The notes under the pieces: model-generated | Told to the model about the DNA's origin: nothing | What the model saw: only the letters and a program-made list of their open reading frames with translations | The model's database searches: none | Assembly (NCBI GenBank): GCA_016219185.1 | Contig: JACRBZ010000022.1 | Span: forward strand, 23,882 to 87,881 | Length of the DNA: 64,000 bases | Direction of reading: 5' to 3' | Source: Deltaproteobacteria bacterium | GTDB taxonomy: Bacteria > Desulfobacterota > Desulfobacteria > Desulfobacterales > Desulfatirhabdiaceae | Shown here: positions 27,754 to 37,564 of the stretch, piece after piece | How the letters are laid out: every line of letters begins with the position of its first letter | Numbering within the stretch: position 1 is the first letter of the stretch | Position numbers and translations under genes: made by a program

Positions 27754-28221
27754 TCAGCCCCCTTTCATTTTAAATAGTAACCCGATTTTGACGGCAAGGC
27801 TGATGATGGCTCCGGAGCCTTCCATTGATAAAGAGGTAGGTACGATCAGTCCGGACACCCAAAGAACGATTTTTCTAGCGGAACTACTGGAAGATAGGCG
27901 GTCGGAGGCAGCAATCGGAAGATATGTTGCAAGCAAGACGAGCATCAGAAAAACATGTTCTTTCACTTCCATGAAAAAATTATGCCCGAAAGGCCAAGGA
28001 CCTGCTTTAATAATTGCCTTGTCCGCGGCATAATACACCACGTATAGATATCCTGCTAAAAAATAGGTCAGCCAAATTAACCCTGCACAAATCAAACTGA
28101 CATTTTTTATCCGCGCCTCGGACGCACCGCTAACATTCAGGGTGTCTACAAAGACCCATAAGGCAGCAAGCGTTGCAAGCCCCCCGATGGCAGGATGGAT
28201 TAATAATAAAAAGTTTTCCAT
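27754..28221 (-). CDS. Hypothetical four-helix membrane protein with conserved-looking histidines
   Basis: The 155 residues have four hydrophobic segments, with histidines at the membrane edges (LLIHPAIGG at the first helix, FGHNF and VKEHVFL before the third). AAGGAGG precedes the ATG. The layout is like small b-type haem or quinone membrane proteins (e.g. DUF2231 or cytochrome b561 types), but I cannot match it to a family and haem binding is a guess. It is cotranscribed with the 105-residue membrane protein. Confidence 0.78.
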   Translation of the reverse strand: MENFLLLIHPAIGGLATLAALWVFVDTLNVSGASEARIKNVSLICAGLIWLTYFLAGYLYVVYYAADKAIIKAGPWPFGHNFFMEVKEHVFLMLVLLATYLPIAASDRLSSSSSARKIVLWVSGLIVPTSLSMEGSGAIISLAVKIGLLFKMKGG

Positions 28222-28520
28222 TTTACCCTCCTTTGATTATTTAAGAAAAGCGAATAGGAAATGATCGATCTAAACTTTATGCGGGTAATGAAGAAAGTGG
28301 TCAGCAGTGACGCGGAAATTTTAACAGGGGCGATACATTTGAAATTTCAGTGGCAACTACATCAAAAATTTGACTGCTTTTAGTATTTGCATCAATATCA
28401 TATTGTCAATACAAATATTCAATCCGTGTTTTTTTCACGGCCGTCGGTTTGTTTCCGACGCTTGATATGATGGTTGTATTCAATCCATTTGATTAGAATT
28501 ATGGTTTAACTCCAATGCAT
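28222..28520. other. Intergenic region with two adjacent hairpins
   Basis: About 300 bp without a gene, between the end of the efflux operon and the start of the membrane-protein pair. Two hairpins sit side by side: CCGTG-ttttttt-CACGG (28424-28440) and CGTCGG-tttgttt-CCGACG (28442-28460), likely ending the efflux transcript. The AT-rich part nearer 28222 should hold the promoter of the 155-residue gene. Confidence 0.4.
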
Positions 28521-29948
28521 TTAGGAACCATCCGACCCGGCAGTCGTGGTCATCTTCTCGGACTCCGTCACCCAGCCGCCTCCCATTGCCTTGTATATGT
28601 TGACATAAGAAGTAAAGGCCGACGCAAGGTACTGGGCATAATTGAGCTCGGCGGGAAAGAGCTGCTGCTGTGCGCTCAATACGGTAAGATAGGTCGAATA
28701 CCCACCCTGGAACTGAAGCATCGCCAGGCGGGCGTATTCCTTACTGGCATTTACAAGGCGCTCCTGGGCCCGAAGCTGCTCGGCCAGTTTTTCACGTGCA
28801 ACCAGAGCATTCTCGACATCGGCGAACGCGCTCTGAATCGAAGACTCGTAGGTGATGAGCGCTGCATCCCGGCCGGACTCCGCCTGCTTCACCTGGCCGG
28901 AAATGCCTCCTGCGGTAAAAATCGGACCGGTTACGGATCCGGCATAGCTCCAGACCCGGGCCGAACCGTTAAAGAGATTAGACAGATCCGCGCTCGAAAC
29001 GCCAAAAGCACCGGTAAGCGAGATGGTCGGATAGTAGAGTGCCCTGGCAGCGCCGATCTGGGCATTGGCGGCAATCAGATTCTGTTCGGCCTGACGGATG
29101 TCCGGACGGTTCAACAGGATATCCGAGGGAAGACCCGCCGGAATGGCCGGGATGATGAGTTCAAAAATACTTCTTTCGCGCTGGATGGGTCCCGGATTTC
29201 TGCCGAGCAGGATCGAAAGCGCATTTTCCGTCTGAGCGATCTGCGACTCGATCTGGGGGATCGTCCCGGCGGCTGTTTCGTATTGGGTACGTGCCTGCTC
29301 CAGGTTCATCTGGGAGACCTGACCGTATTTGAATTGCAGTTCAAAAAGCCTGACCGACTCGGCATAGGTATCCAGCGTACGCCTGGCAATCATCAACTGC
29401 ATGTCGAGCCCGAGGAGCTGAATATAGCTGGTGGCCACCGATGACACAAGGGAAAGGATGATGCCCCGCTTTGCCTCCTCGGTGGCCAGAAGGCTGGCCT
29501 GCGCTGCCTCGGACAGCCGCCGGATGCGGCCCCACAGGTCGATCTCCCAACTGGCATTGGCAAGAAGCTGATACGTGGTCTGCGGATTCGGCACCGAAGC
29601 AGGCACGGGAGTTGCACCCTGTTCGCTTGCCAGTTGCTTGGTTCCGGATCCGCTGTAGCCAAGCTGGGGAAAGAGCGGCGAGCGGGTCTGCGTGAGCACG
29701 CCCGCGGCCTTCTCGACGTTGGCCGCCGCAAGCCGGACATTCTTGTTGTTTGAAAGCGCCTCGATGATCAGCGCATCCAGGTCCGGATCTTCAAACTGCC
29801 GCCACCAGCAGGTGTTGGCCGTGTCCCGCACTTTCTTATCTTCAAAGCGGTAAGCAGCCGGAGCATCGACTTTGGGCTGAATATAATCCGGACCGACCGC
29901 ACAGCCGACAAGCGATGCCGCAAAAAAAAGACCGATGAGAAAGCGCAT
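28521..29948 (-). CDS. RND efflux outer-membrane lipoprotein (NodT/OprM type)
   Basis: The start at 29948 lies one base after the pump gene's stop; an in-frame ATG further upstream lies inside the pump gene and is rejected. The 475 residues begin with a lipoprotein signal (lipobox LVGC at about residue 17), then GPDYIQP, the usual mature start of NodT-type channels, followed by two outer-membrane efflux protein repeats (NVRLAAANVEKA... and SIQSAFADVENALVARE). It forms the trimeric outer-membrane tunnel of the system encoded here. Last gene of a three-gene operon. Confidence 0.95.
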   Translation of the reverse strand: MRFLIGLFFAASLVGCAVGPDYIQPKVDAPAAYRFEDKKVRDTANTCWWRQFEDPDLDALIIEALSNNKNVRLAAANVEKAAGVLTQTRSPLFPQLGYSGSGTKQLASEQGATPVPASVPNPQTTYQLLANASWEIDLWGRIRRLSEAAQASLLATEEAKRGIILSLVSSVATSYIQLLGLDMQLMIARRTLDTYAESVRLFELQFKYGQVSQMNLEQARTQYETAAGTIPQIESQIAQTENALSILLGRNPGPIQRERSIFELIIPAIPAGLPSDILLNRPDIRQAEQNLIAANAQIGAARALYYPTISLTGAFGVSSADLSNLFNGSARVWSYAGSVTGPIFTAGGISGQVKQAESGRDAALITYESSIQSAFADVENALVAREKLAEQLRAQERLVNASKEYARLAMLQFQGGYSTYLTVLSAQQQLFPAELNYAQYLASAFTSYVNIYKAMGGGWVTESEKMTTTAGSDGS

Positions 29949-29949
29949 G

Positions 29950-32900
29950 TCAGTTTCCCTCCCGCGTTTCAAGTAACTGGTTTTCGGGCGTGCTTCCGTC
30001 GGCCAAAGGCTCTTTTTCAAAATCCGGCATTACATTCTTTTCTTTTTTTTCGCTCCAGCGATCAAAAATATAGAAGAACAGCGGCACATAAAGCATGGCC
30101 AATGTGGCCTCGCCGATCATGCCGCCGATGATGCCGGTGCCGATGGAGTGTCTGCCGTTGGCCCCGGCCCCGACAGCGATGGCCAGGGGCAAAACGCCTA
30201 AGATAAAGGCCAGGGATGTCATGATGATCGGCCGCAGGCGCATCTCGCCGGCCAGAATCGTTGCTTCCATGAGCGATTTTCCCTGTTTGTGAAGATCGAC
30301 GGCAAAGGTAACCCGAAGCAGGGCATTTTTGGCTCCCAGACCCACGAGCACCAGAAGGCCGATCTGGAAATAGACATCGTTCTCCAGACCCCGGAGCCAG
30401 TTGAACGTCAGGGCGCCCAGAACGCCGAACGGCACCGCGGTCAAGACCGATCCCGGCAGGGTCCAGGACTCGTACTGGGCCGCCAGGATGAGGAAGACGA
30501 AAATAAGTCCGAAAATAAACGCCAGGGAAGACGTGCCACCGGACTTCTTTTCCTCGAACGCCAGGCCAGACCAGGCGAATGTATAGCCCTGGGGCAGGAC
30601 TTCGCGGGCGATCTCTTCCATGGCTTTGATGGCCTGGCCCGAGCTGAAGCCGGGAGCGGCGTTGCCATTGACTTTTGCAGCGGGAAAGCCGTTGAAATGG
30701 GGCAGAAGATCGGGCCCGGTCACCCACCGGGTGTTCACAACAGCCGAGAGCGGAACCATGGACTGCTGATTCGATCTTGTATAGAGCCGGGTCAGGTCTT
30801 CGGGCTTTTGCCGGAATGCCGGTTCAGACTGAAGAATAACCCACCACACCCGGCTGAATTCATTGAACTGGCTGGCTGTCAGGGATCCGAACTGGGCCTG
30901 AATGGCGCTGTACACATCCTGAACCGGAATACCCAAAAGATTGGCTTTTTCCCGATCCACATCCGCGCGAAGCTGCTGGGACGATGCGCGAAAGGTGGAA
31001 TTGAGCCCGCTGAGTTCGGGTCTTTCCATGGCTTTTCCGATGAATTGATGCGTCACTTCCTCCAGTTTCCCCGGTTCGCCCGCCGCCGTGTCCTGAATCC
31101 AGAACTCGAAACCGCCGGTCGTACCAATGCCCGGAATCGCCGGCGGCGCAAACGGAATGATCATCCCCTGCAGAATGTCCTTGGCTCCTTTGTGAAAGTT
31201 TGCCAGCACGGCCCGCGCATTCTCGGTCTTAGCTTTTTCAGTGGATTTGTAGCGCTCCTCAAAAGGCTTGAGCGTTACAAAAAATGTTCCGGCATTGGTC
31301 TTGAAGCTGCCGTCAAGTAGGCTGTAACCGGCCAGTTCGGTGCGGTTTTCAACACCAGGGATTTTTTCGAAAATCTTGTCCACGGCTTCCGTCACAACCT
31401 TGGTGCGATCCAGACTGGCGGCATCTGGCATGATGATGGCCGTCATCACATAGCCCTGATCTTCACCCGGCACAAAGCTGGTCGGAAGCACACCGAAAAG
31501 ATGAACGATTCCCCAGACCATCACCGCAAGCAGCACGAACGCAATGCCCATGCGTTTGATGATCAGCACCACGGCCCGGCCAAAGGCCTGGGTAAATGTG
31601 TCGAACCGGCGGTTGAACCAGGCGAACGGTCCTTTTTGGGGCGGCGACGTGTGCCTGAGCATGAATCCGCACATCGCCGGCGTCAGCGTCAGGGCGACAA
31701 ATCCGGAAATGGTTACGGATATGGCAATGGTGATCGCAAACTGCTTGTAAAGCTGGCCCGTGGTGCCCGGCAAAAATGCGGCAGAGATAAATACCGCCGA
31801 CATGACCAGCACGGTTGCAATGACCGGGCTGGTGACCTCTCCCATGGCCCGCACGGTTGCCTCCTTGGGCGAAAGATGGAACTGGGTCATGTTTCTTTCA
31901 ACGTTTTCCACCACCACAATGGCATCGTCGACCACGATACCGATGGCCAGCACCAGGCCAAAGAGCGTGAGCTGGTTGATGGAAAACCCCAGGGCCAGCA
32001 TTCCCGTGAATGTACCAATGATAGCCACAAAGATGGCAACCGTGCAGATGATCGTGGCGCGAAAATTCTGCAAGAACAAAAAAACCACCAGAACCACCAG
32101 GATCACCGCTTCAAACAGCGTATCCTGAACTTCCTTGATATTGAGCCGCACAAACTCCGTGGTATCCAGAGATATCACATAGTCGAGCCCTTCGGGAAAG
32201 CTCTTTTTCATTTCCACCATGGCCTGATGCACAGCCTTGGATACTTTCAGGCCATTGGCGCCGGGTTGCTGGTAAATGGCGATCAATGTGGCGGGAACCC
32301 CGTTCAGTTTACTGTCAATGACATATTGTCGCAGCCCGATTTCGGCCCGGGCCACATCCTTCAGGCGGACGATGGCGCTGCCATCCTGGCTGGCCCTCAG
32401 AATAATGTTTTCGTACTGCGCGGGATCCGTGAAGGGCCGCTGCGTCACCACCGGAAATGTCAACTCCACCTGTCCGGAACTGGGTTTCTGACCGATCTGA
32501 CCGGCGCCGAACAAGGCGTTCTGAGAAGAAACCGCCTGCTGAATGTCGCTGGTCGTGATCCCCAGAGAGGCCATCCGGTCCGGGTTCATCCAGATCCGCA
32601 TGGCCTGGTCGGGCGCCCCGAGAACCGCGGCCTGTCCGGCGCCAGGCACCCTTTTCAGGGAATCCAGAACATACACATTGGCGTAATTGGCGATATAATC
32701 GCTGCTGTACCGGTTATCCCTGGAGGTGATGGCAACAATCATCATGATGGAAGAAGACTGCTTCTGGACCGATACACCCTGCTGGGTCACAACCGACGGC
32801 AACTGCGGCAGAGCCAGATTGACCCGATTCTGCACCTGTACCTGGGCGATATCCGGATCGGTTTTAAGATCAAAATAAACCGTAATGTTCAACAGTCCGT

Positions 32901-33156
32901 TGGAGGAACTGGTCGATGACATATAAAGCATGTTGTCGACGCCGTTGATCTGGGCCTCTATGGGCGCGGCAACGGAGTCGGCGAGCGTTTTGGAGTCTGC
33001 GCCGGGATAGGTTGCCGACACCGTAACCTGAACGGGCGTGATTGCCGGATACTGCTCGATCGGCAGAACAGCAATGGATACAAGTCCGGCAATACAGATG
33101 ATGATGGATACGACCGTTGCAAAAATCGGCCGTTCAATGAAAAATTTCGAGAACAT
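29950..33156 (-). CDS. RND multidrug efflux transporter (HAE1/AcrB family)
   Basis: This 1068-residue inner-membrane proton-drug antiporter has the family start MFSKFFIERPIFATVVS, the paired aspartates of helix 4 (GIVVDDAIVVVENVERNM), the helix-10 lysine region (GLGAKNALL), and both large periplasmic loops. Length is normal for AcrB/MexB. It forms a trimer that takes drugs from the periplasm and hands them to the outer-membrane channel through the adaptor. It is flanked by both partners with 1-bp and 15-bp gaps. Substrates cannot be predicted from sequence. Confidence 0.97.
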   Translation of the reverse strand: MFSKFFIERPIFATVVSIIICIAGLVSIAVLPIEQYPAITPVQVTVSATYPGADSKTLADSVAAPIEAQINGVDNMLYMSSTSSSNGLLNITVYFDLKTDPDIAQVQVQNRVNLALPQLPSVVTQQGVSVQKQSSSIMMIVAITSRDNRYSSDYIANYANVYVLDSLKRVPGAGQAAVLGAPDQAMRIWMNPDRMASLGITTSDIQQAVSSQNALFGAGQIGQKPSSGQVELTFPVVTQRPFTDPAQYENIILRASQDGSAIVRLKDVARAEIGLRQYVIDSKLNGVPATLIAIYQQPGANGLKVSKAVHQAMVEMKKSFPEGLDYVISLDTTEFVRLNIKEVQDTLFEAVILVVLVVFLFLQNFRATIICTVAIFVAIIGTFTGMLALGFSINQLTLFGLVLAIGIVVDDAIVVVENVERNMTQFHLSPKEATVRAMGEVTSPVIATVLVMSAVFISAAFLPGTTGQLYKQFAITIAISVTISGFVALTLTPAMCGFMLRHTSPPQKGPFAWFNRRFDTFTQAFGRAVVLIIKRMGIAFVLLAVMVWGIVHLFGVLPTSFVPGEDQGYVMTAIIMPDAASLDRTKVVTEAVDKIFEKIPGVENRTELAGYSLLDGSFKTNAGTFFVTLKPFEERYKSTEKAKTENARAVLANFHKGAKDILQGMIIPFAPPAIPGIGTTGGFEFWIQDTAAGEPGKLEEVTHQFIGKAMERPELSGLNSTFRASSQQLRADVDREKANLLGIPVQDVYSAIQAQFGSLTASQFNEFSRVWWVILQSEPAFRQKPEDLTRLYTRSNQQSMVPLSAVVNTRWVTGPDLLPHFNGFPAAKVNGNAAPGFSSGQAIKAMEEIAREVLPQGYTFAWSGLAFEEKKSGGTSSLAFIFGLIFVFLILAAQYESWTLPGSVLTAVPFGVLGALTFNWLRGLENDVYFQIGLLVLVGLGAKNALLRVTFAVDLHKQGKSLMEATILAGEMRLRPIIMTSLAFILGVLPLAIAVGAGANGRHSIGTGIIGGMIGEATLAMLYVPLFFYIFDRWSEKKEKNVMPDFEKEPLADGSTPENQLLETREGN

Positions 33157-33171
33157 GGGCCCCGGCCTCCT

Positions 33172-34383
33172 CTATTTTCCAGCCTTGACGGCATCGGCCT
33201 TCGGTTTATTGTCGACGGCTGCGGGCATCTCCCGGCTGGCGGAATAAGGCTTTGCGGTAACCAACATATCGGGCCGCAGGGAAAGCGTCCCTTCGACCAC
33301 CACCTGGTCGCCGGATGACAGCCCTTCGAAGATGAACCAGTCATTTTCATGCCAGTCACCGACAACCACCGGCCGTTGATCAACCTTGCCATCCTTGCCC
33401 GCCACCCAGACAAAGTGACCCTTGGGACCCTGCTGAATCGCTGCTTGCGGCACAAGGATGGCGCGGGGACGGATGGCGCCCTTTAGTCGCACGCGAACGT
33501 ACTGGTTGGGACGGAGCACACCCTTGGGATTGTCGACACTGGCCCGAATCAGAAAAGTCCCGGTTTGGGAATTATACGAAGGATCGGCAAATGTGATCCG
33601 CCCGGTATGCGGGTAGATTGACCCATCCACGAGGATGATTTCCACGATGTAGCTGTCATCCTTGGGCCTTTGCATCAGCCCCTTGTCGGCCTGATTGCGA
33701 AATTTCTGCATTTCATTCTCCGAGATGCTGAAATTCACCCACATCGGCGAGAGCACAGCCACCGTGGTAAGTAGACTGTTATTCGTACTGATATAAGTGC
33801 CGTCCGTCTGCTGGGCGGCGCTCGTAACGCCGGTAACCGGAGAGCTGATCGTTGTATAGGACAGGTTCAGCCGGGCGGTTTCGACCTGGGCGCTGGATTG
33901 CTCCACAGATGCTGCAGCGGATTCGAACTGTCCTTTTGCATCGTCAAGATCCTTCTGGGACAGGGCCTTTTGCTCGGCAAGCGGTTTGGTCCGGGCCAGA
34001 TTCGAACGGGCGGTTTCAAGCGAGGCTTTCTGCATGGAAAGGGCCGCAATTGCCTGAGTGAGCTGGGCTTGAAAGGGTTTGGGGTCCATTAAAAAAAGCA
34101 CCTGGCCCTGTTTCACGATCTCACCCTCGGTATAGACCCGTTTGTCGAGAAAACCGCTGACCCGCGCTTGAATGTTGACCAGATGAGAGCTCTGCGTCTG
34201 AGCAACGTATTCAATAGAAACCGGCACATCTTTTGGTATCACTTCAACAACCGAGACAACCGGAGGCTGAGGCGGTGCAACGGCTTGTTCTTTTTTACAA
34301 CCTGAAAGAAAAAACGCCGTGCAAATGCAAACAGCGATGACTGACCAGAACCTTACGACCATGTTATGTCGGATAAGCCCCAT
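33172..34383 (-). CDS. RND efflux periplasmic adaptor (membrane fusion lipoprotein)
   Basis: The 403-residue adaptor starts at an ATG preceded by AGGAGGAATTCC. It has a lipoprotein signal (LSGCKKE, Cys at about residue 29), a lipoyl half (VNIQARVSGFLDKRVYTEGEIVKQGQ is the region, about 70-95), an alpha-hairpin, a second lipoyl half (LSYTTISSPVTGV), beta-barrel and membrane-proximal domains. It is the first gene of the adaptor-pump-channel operon. A TGACCGGTCA palindrome lies about 90 bp upstream. No regulator gene is adjacent. Confidence 0.95.
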   Translation of the reverse strand: MGLIRHNMVVRFWSVIAVCICTAFFLSGCKKEQAVAPPQPPVVSVVEVIPKDVPVSIEYVAQTQSSHLVNIQARVSGFLDKRVYTEGEIVKQGQVLFLMDPKPFQAQLTQAIAALSMQKASLETARSNLARTKPLAEQKALSQKDLDDAKGQFESAAASVEQSSAQVETARLNLSYTTISSPVTGVTSAAQQTDGTYISTNNSLLTTVAVLSPMWVNFSISENEMQKFRNQADKGLMQRPKDDSYIVEIILVDGSIYPHTGRITFADPSYNSQTGTFLIRASVDNPKGVLRPNQYVRVRLKGAIRPRAILVPQAAIQQGPKGHFVWVAGKDGKVDQRPVVVGDWHENDWFIFEGLSSGDQVVVEGTLSLRPDMLVTAKPYSASREMPAAVDNKPKADAVKAGK

Positions 34384-34470
34384 TCGGAATTCCTCCTGTT
34401 CATTTTCCTTCAGTATAAAAAAACTATGTCATCGAACCTTTAAAAACGATCGTGCGGTTGATCATACTCC

Positions 34471-34480
34471 TGACCGGTCA
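34471..34480. promoter_or_regulatory. TGACCGGTCA palindrome upstream of the efflux operon
   Basis: A perfect 10-bp palindrome in the efflux promoter region. Similar centres occur in operators of TetR-family repressors of efflux pumps, so it may be an operator. Short palindromes can arise by chance, and no TetR gene is in the window. Confidence 0.3.
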
Positions 34481-34607
34481 TATAGCCGTAATCCGCGGCA
34501 ACATCAAGAGCTATTCTGCTTCTGCCGCCGCCGACATTCCTGCGCAATCCGCAGACACATGATTTCGATCAGTACGCCTTATCAGCAAACGATTTTGAAA
34601 GATGAAT

Positions 34608-35561
34608 TTACTTCATGGTCCGATCGATCGTATCGCGGATCACCTTCAGCAGGGATTGATCGCCCGCGGCATCCTGTCCCAGTTCCCAGATCATCATTCC
34701 CCCCAATTGAGATTGGATTGCCCATTCGGTCTTAAGGCGGATCGTGGATGGCCCATTAAAATACAGGTTATCGATCTCATCGACGTCAGGTGCCGGATGG
34801 TACTTCGTGACGATTTCCCGGTACGTTGCCACCTGTTCCGGCTGTGTTATGTGCCGGCCATAGAACGGCAAACCGAGGTTGATCTTATGGGGGGGCACTC
34901 CAATCACGATCAGCGACTTCACATCCGCGCGGGCCGCATCGAAAGTCGCATGACGACCGTCATGGTCATAAGCCATGACATTGACCCAATCCACGGCGGC
35001 AATGGCATCATGGGTCAGCCTTTGAAAGTCCGCAATGGCAACGGACAGCACCAGGCCCCGGGGCTTAAAGGCGTCATGCAGTTCGACCAGTAGTTTTTCA
35101 TACCCTTGCTGCTCGGACGCATCCCTGGGATGTTCCCAATCCAGATCCAGGCCGTCCAACCCCTCATCCAGGCAAACCCGGACAGCCGCCTGAACGAATT
35201 TGTCCCGGCTCCGGGCCGATCCGGCAATTGCCGCAAAATGTGCCGACCGTTCCCAGCCACCGACGCAAAGAATCAGCCGCACCCGCTCTCTTACCTTAAA
35301 TTCACGGAGTCTGTCCCACGGCATCACCACCTTCAAGCGGGTCATATCAAGGCCCCCTTCGGGTGATGGCGCCGCCGAAAACACAATAAGGTCGGTCAGT
35401 TGCCGAAAGGCCGCGGGATCGAAGTCGGCGGCTCGGTAATCGGGCAGATAGCCGGCGATGCGAATCGCGGGCGTGGCCGCACCCGGACCATCCCCGGCAA
35501 ACACGGGGATGCCGGCGTTTGCGCAGATCCAGCAAACGATCATGAATCGAATTGTGCGCAT
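34608..35561 (-). CDS. Secreted glycoside hydrolase family 18 protein
   Basis: The 317 residues start with a signal peptide (to about residue 22) and hold a TIM barrel with the GH18 catalytic signature DGLDLDWE (D136, D139, D141, E143), the proton-donor Glu being E143. The IAGYLPDYR start, the VNVMAYDHDG strand and the final MMIWELGQD strand also fit. It should cleave beta-1,4-N-acetylglucosamine linkages or, as in some bacterial members, act on peptidoglycan or spore-type glycans. Its upstream end overlaps the convergently unrelated ligase gene stop by 22 bp on the same strand. Confidence 0.93.
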   Translation of the reverse strand: MRTIRFMIVCWICANAGIPVFAGDGPGAATPAIRIAGYLPDYRAADFDPAAFRQLTDLIVFSAAPSPEGGLDMTRLKVVMPWDRLREFKVRERVRLILCVGGWERSAHFAAIAGSARSRDKFVQAAVRVCLDEGLDGLDLDWEHPRDASEQQGYEKLLVELHDAFKPRGLVLSVAIADFQRLTHDAIAAVDWVNVMAYDHDGRHATFDAARADVKSLIVIGVPPHKINLGLPFYGRHITQPEQVATYREIVTKYHPAPDVDEIDNLYFNGPSTIRLKTEWAIQSQLGGMMIWELGQDAAGDQSLLKVIRDTIDRTMK

Positions 35562-36811
35562 GATTCCTTTGGTACCATTTCCATATTCACCCGCAGCCCC
35601 AAGGTCTTACGGAGGGCAAACTGAATCTTTTCATGAAGGGCCGCCCTCTCGCTGTCCGAAGCGTTTACGATCTCAGAAGAAGCATTCACGCGGATTTTCA
35701 ACCGGTCGTTCATTCCGGCCTTTTGCTTTATCTCCAGGGAATATGCCGGCCCGATCCCTTCAAAACCCGATAGGACTTCCGCAATCATTTCCGGAAAAAC
35801 ATTGATCCCCCGCACGGAGATCATGCGATCGGTTCTCTTGAAACTCCGGTCCATGCGGACCAGGGTCCGGCCGCAGGCGCAGGGCTTTGTGCAAAGAGCG
35901 GTTCTGTCATGGGTCCGGTACCGGATCAGAGGATATGCGCTGGTGGTCAGGCTGGTCAGAACCAGTTCCCCCTCCTCGCCTTCTTCAAGGGGCTGGCCGG
36001 TGCCGGGGTCGATGATTTCCGGAAAAAAGTGATCCTCGAAAATATGAAGGCCGGCTTTTTCCGTGCATTCGCCGGAGACCCCGGGCTCGATCAGCTCCGA
36101 GACGCCGTAAATATCGTAGGCCTTAATCCCCAGTCCTTCCTCGATGAGGCTGCGGGCGTTTTCAGGCCAGGGCTCGGCCCCGAACAGCCCGATCTTCAGG
36201 GACAGCTCTTTGGGGTCGATTCCCTGGGCCCTCATGGTTTCAATGATGTGAAGGGCAAAGGACGGGGTTGAAACCAGAACCGTGCTGCGGAAATCGCGCA
36301 TGATCCGAATCTGGACATCGGCCGGGGCAATGGATGCCGGAACCACCGCGGCCCCGATCAGCTCGGCGCCCTGATTGAACCGGAAAGCCCCCATGAACAG
36401 GCCGTAATTAAAGGCGACCTGGATGATATCGTGCTCGGTGACGCCGACCCCGGCCATGATCCGCGCCACGAGCTCCCTCCAGATTTTCAGGTCCTCCCGG
36501 GTATAGCCGATGACGATGGGGTTGCCGTAATGGCCCAAGGGAAACTGAAGTCGCACCACGTCCCGGAGCGGCACCGCGAACATGCCGTAGGGGTAATTGT
36601 CCACCAGGTCCTGCCGCGTGGTAAAGGGGATTTTTTTGAGGTCTTCCAGGGTTTTGATGTCATCCGGGTTGAGCCCGGCCGCATCAAATTTGTTGCGGTA
36701 AAACCGGACATTGGCGTAAGCATGGTTGATGAGAATTCCGAGCCGCTCGTTTTGAAGGTCGAGGAGTTCGCGGCGATTCATGGTCTCTGTTTCCGGACTG
36801 AAAATGGCCAT
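35540..36811 (-). CDS. paaK: Phenylacetate-CoA ligase family protein with altered P-loop
   Basis: The start at 36811 (MAIFSPETETMNRRELL) matches PaaK starts and has AAAGGA upstream; two earlier ATGs overlap livF. The 423 residues carry family blocks including FNYGLFMGAFRFNQGAE, LFGAEPWPENARS, YDIYGVSELIEPG, RYRTHDRTALC, the CACGR zinc-type cluster, and RGINVFPEMI. But where PaaK has SSGTTGKP, this protein reads FPLGHYGNP (residues 90-98), so the usual ATP phosphate loop is missing. It may be inactive, use another mechanism, or be regulatory. It is the last gene of the ior-liv operon, consistent with aryl-acid activation. Confidence 0.85.
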   Translation of the reverse strand: MAIFSPETETMNRRELLDLQNERLGILINHAYANVRFYRNKFDAAGLNPDDIKTLEDLKKIPFTTRQDLVDNYPYGMFAVPLRDVVRLQFPLGHYGNPIVIGYTREDLKIWRELVARIMAGVGVTEHDIIQVAFNYGLFMGAFRFNQGAELIGAAVVPASIAPADVQIRIMRDFRSTVLVSTPSFALHIIETMRAQGIDPKELSLKIGLFGAEPWPENARSLIEEGLGIKAYDIYGVSELIEPGVSGECTEKAGLHIFEDHFFPEIIDPGTGQPLEEGEEGELVLTSLTTSAYPLIRYRTHDRTALCTKPCACGRTLVRMDRSFKRTDRMISVRGINVFPEMIAEVLSGFEGIGPAYSLEIKQKAGMNDRLKIRVNASSEIVNASDSERAALHEKIQFALRKTLGLRVNMEMVPKESCAQFDS

Positions 36812-36822
36812 CTGCCTTCCTT

Positions 36823-37554
36823 TCATCGTTCCCATTTTTCCTTGTAATCATTTCCCAGAAAGGCCCGTTTCACCTCTTCGTTGTCCAGAAGCTCGGAGCC
36901 CGCACCCGTCAGGATGATCCGGCCGGTTTCCATCACATAGGCCCGGCTTGAAATCCGCAGGGCTTCCCTGGCGTTCTGCTCAACGAGAAGAATGGTGGTG
37001 CCCATGGCATTCAGGGATTGAATGATGCGAAACATCTCCGATACAATGACGGGCGCAAGCCCCAGGGACGGCTCATCCAGCATGAGGAGTCTGGGCCTTC
37101 CCATGAGCGCCCTTCCCAGGGCCAGCATCTGGCGCTCGCCTCCGGAAAGGGTTCCCGCGGCCCTGGCCCCGCGGTCCCGAAGAATGGGAAAGAGCGCGTA
37201 AACCTTCTCGATTTCCGTCTTTAACGCATTGCGGTCCAGGCGCCTGAGATAGGCGCCGAGCTCGAGATTTTCCAGAACCGTAAGCGGGGCAAAGATCTTG
37301 TCGGTTTCCGGCACCTGAATCAGCCCCATTTTGACGATCCGGTCCGGCTGCATGCCTTGAATTTCCCGATCCAGAAACAAAACGCCGCCGCTTTTCAAGG
37401 GGTGCAGGCCGGAGATGACGTTCAGGAGCGTTGTCTTTCCCGCGCCGTTGGCGCCGATAAGGGAGACAATCTCACCTTCTCGGATATGAAGCGATGTCCG
37501 GTGAAGGATCTGAATCTTTCCGTAAACCGCATCGATGTTTTTGATCTTCAGCAT
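36823..37554 (-). CDS. livF: Branched-chain amino acid ABC transporter ATPase LivF
   Basis: One of the two ATPases of a branched-chain or hydrophobic amino acid importer. The 243 residues have Walker A GANGAGKTTLL, Q-loop at LIQVPETDKIF, signature LSGGERQMLALGRALM, Walker B LLMLDEPSLGLAP and switch His region LLVEQNA (LivF types use Gln-Asn here). It starts 10 bp after livG and is followed by the ligase with a short overlap of possible starts. Confidence 0.95.
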   Translation of the reverse strand: MLKIKNIDAVYGKIQILHRTSLHIREGEIVSLIGANGAGKTTLLNVISGLHPLKSGGVLFLDREIQGMQPDRIVKMGLIQVPETDKIFAPLTVLENLELGAYLRRLDRNALKTEIEKVYALFPILRDRGARAAGTLSGGERQMLALGRALMGRPRLLMLDEPSLGLAPVIVSEMFRIIQSLNAMGTTILLVEQNAREALRISSRAYVMETGRIILTGAGSELLDNEEVKRAFLGNDYKEKWER

Positions 37555-37564
37555 GAGGATGCTC

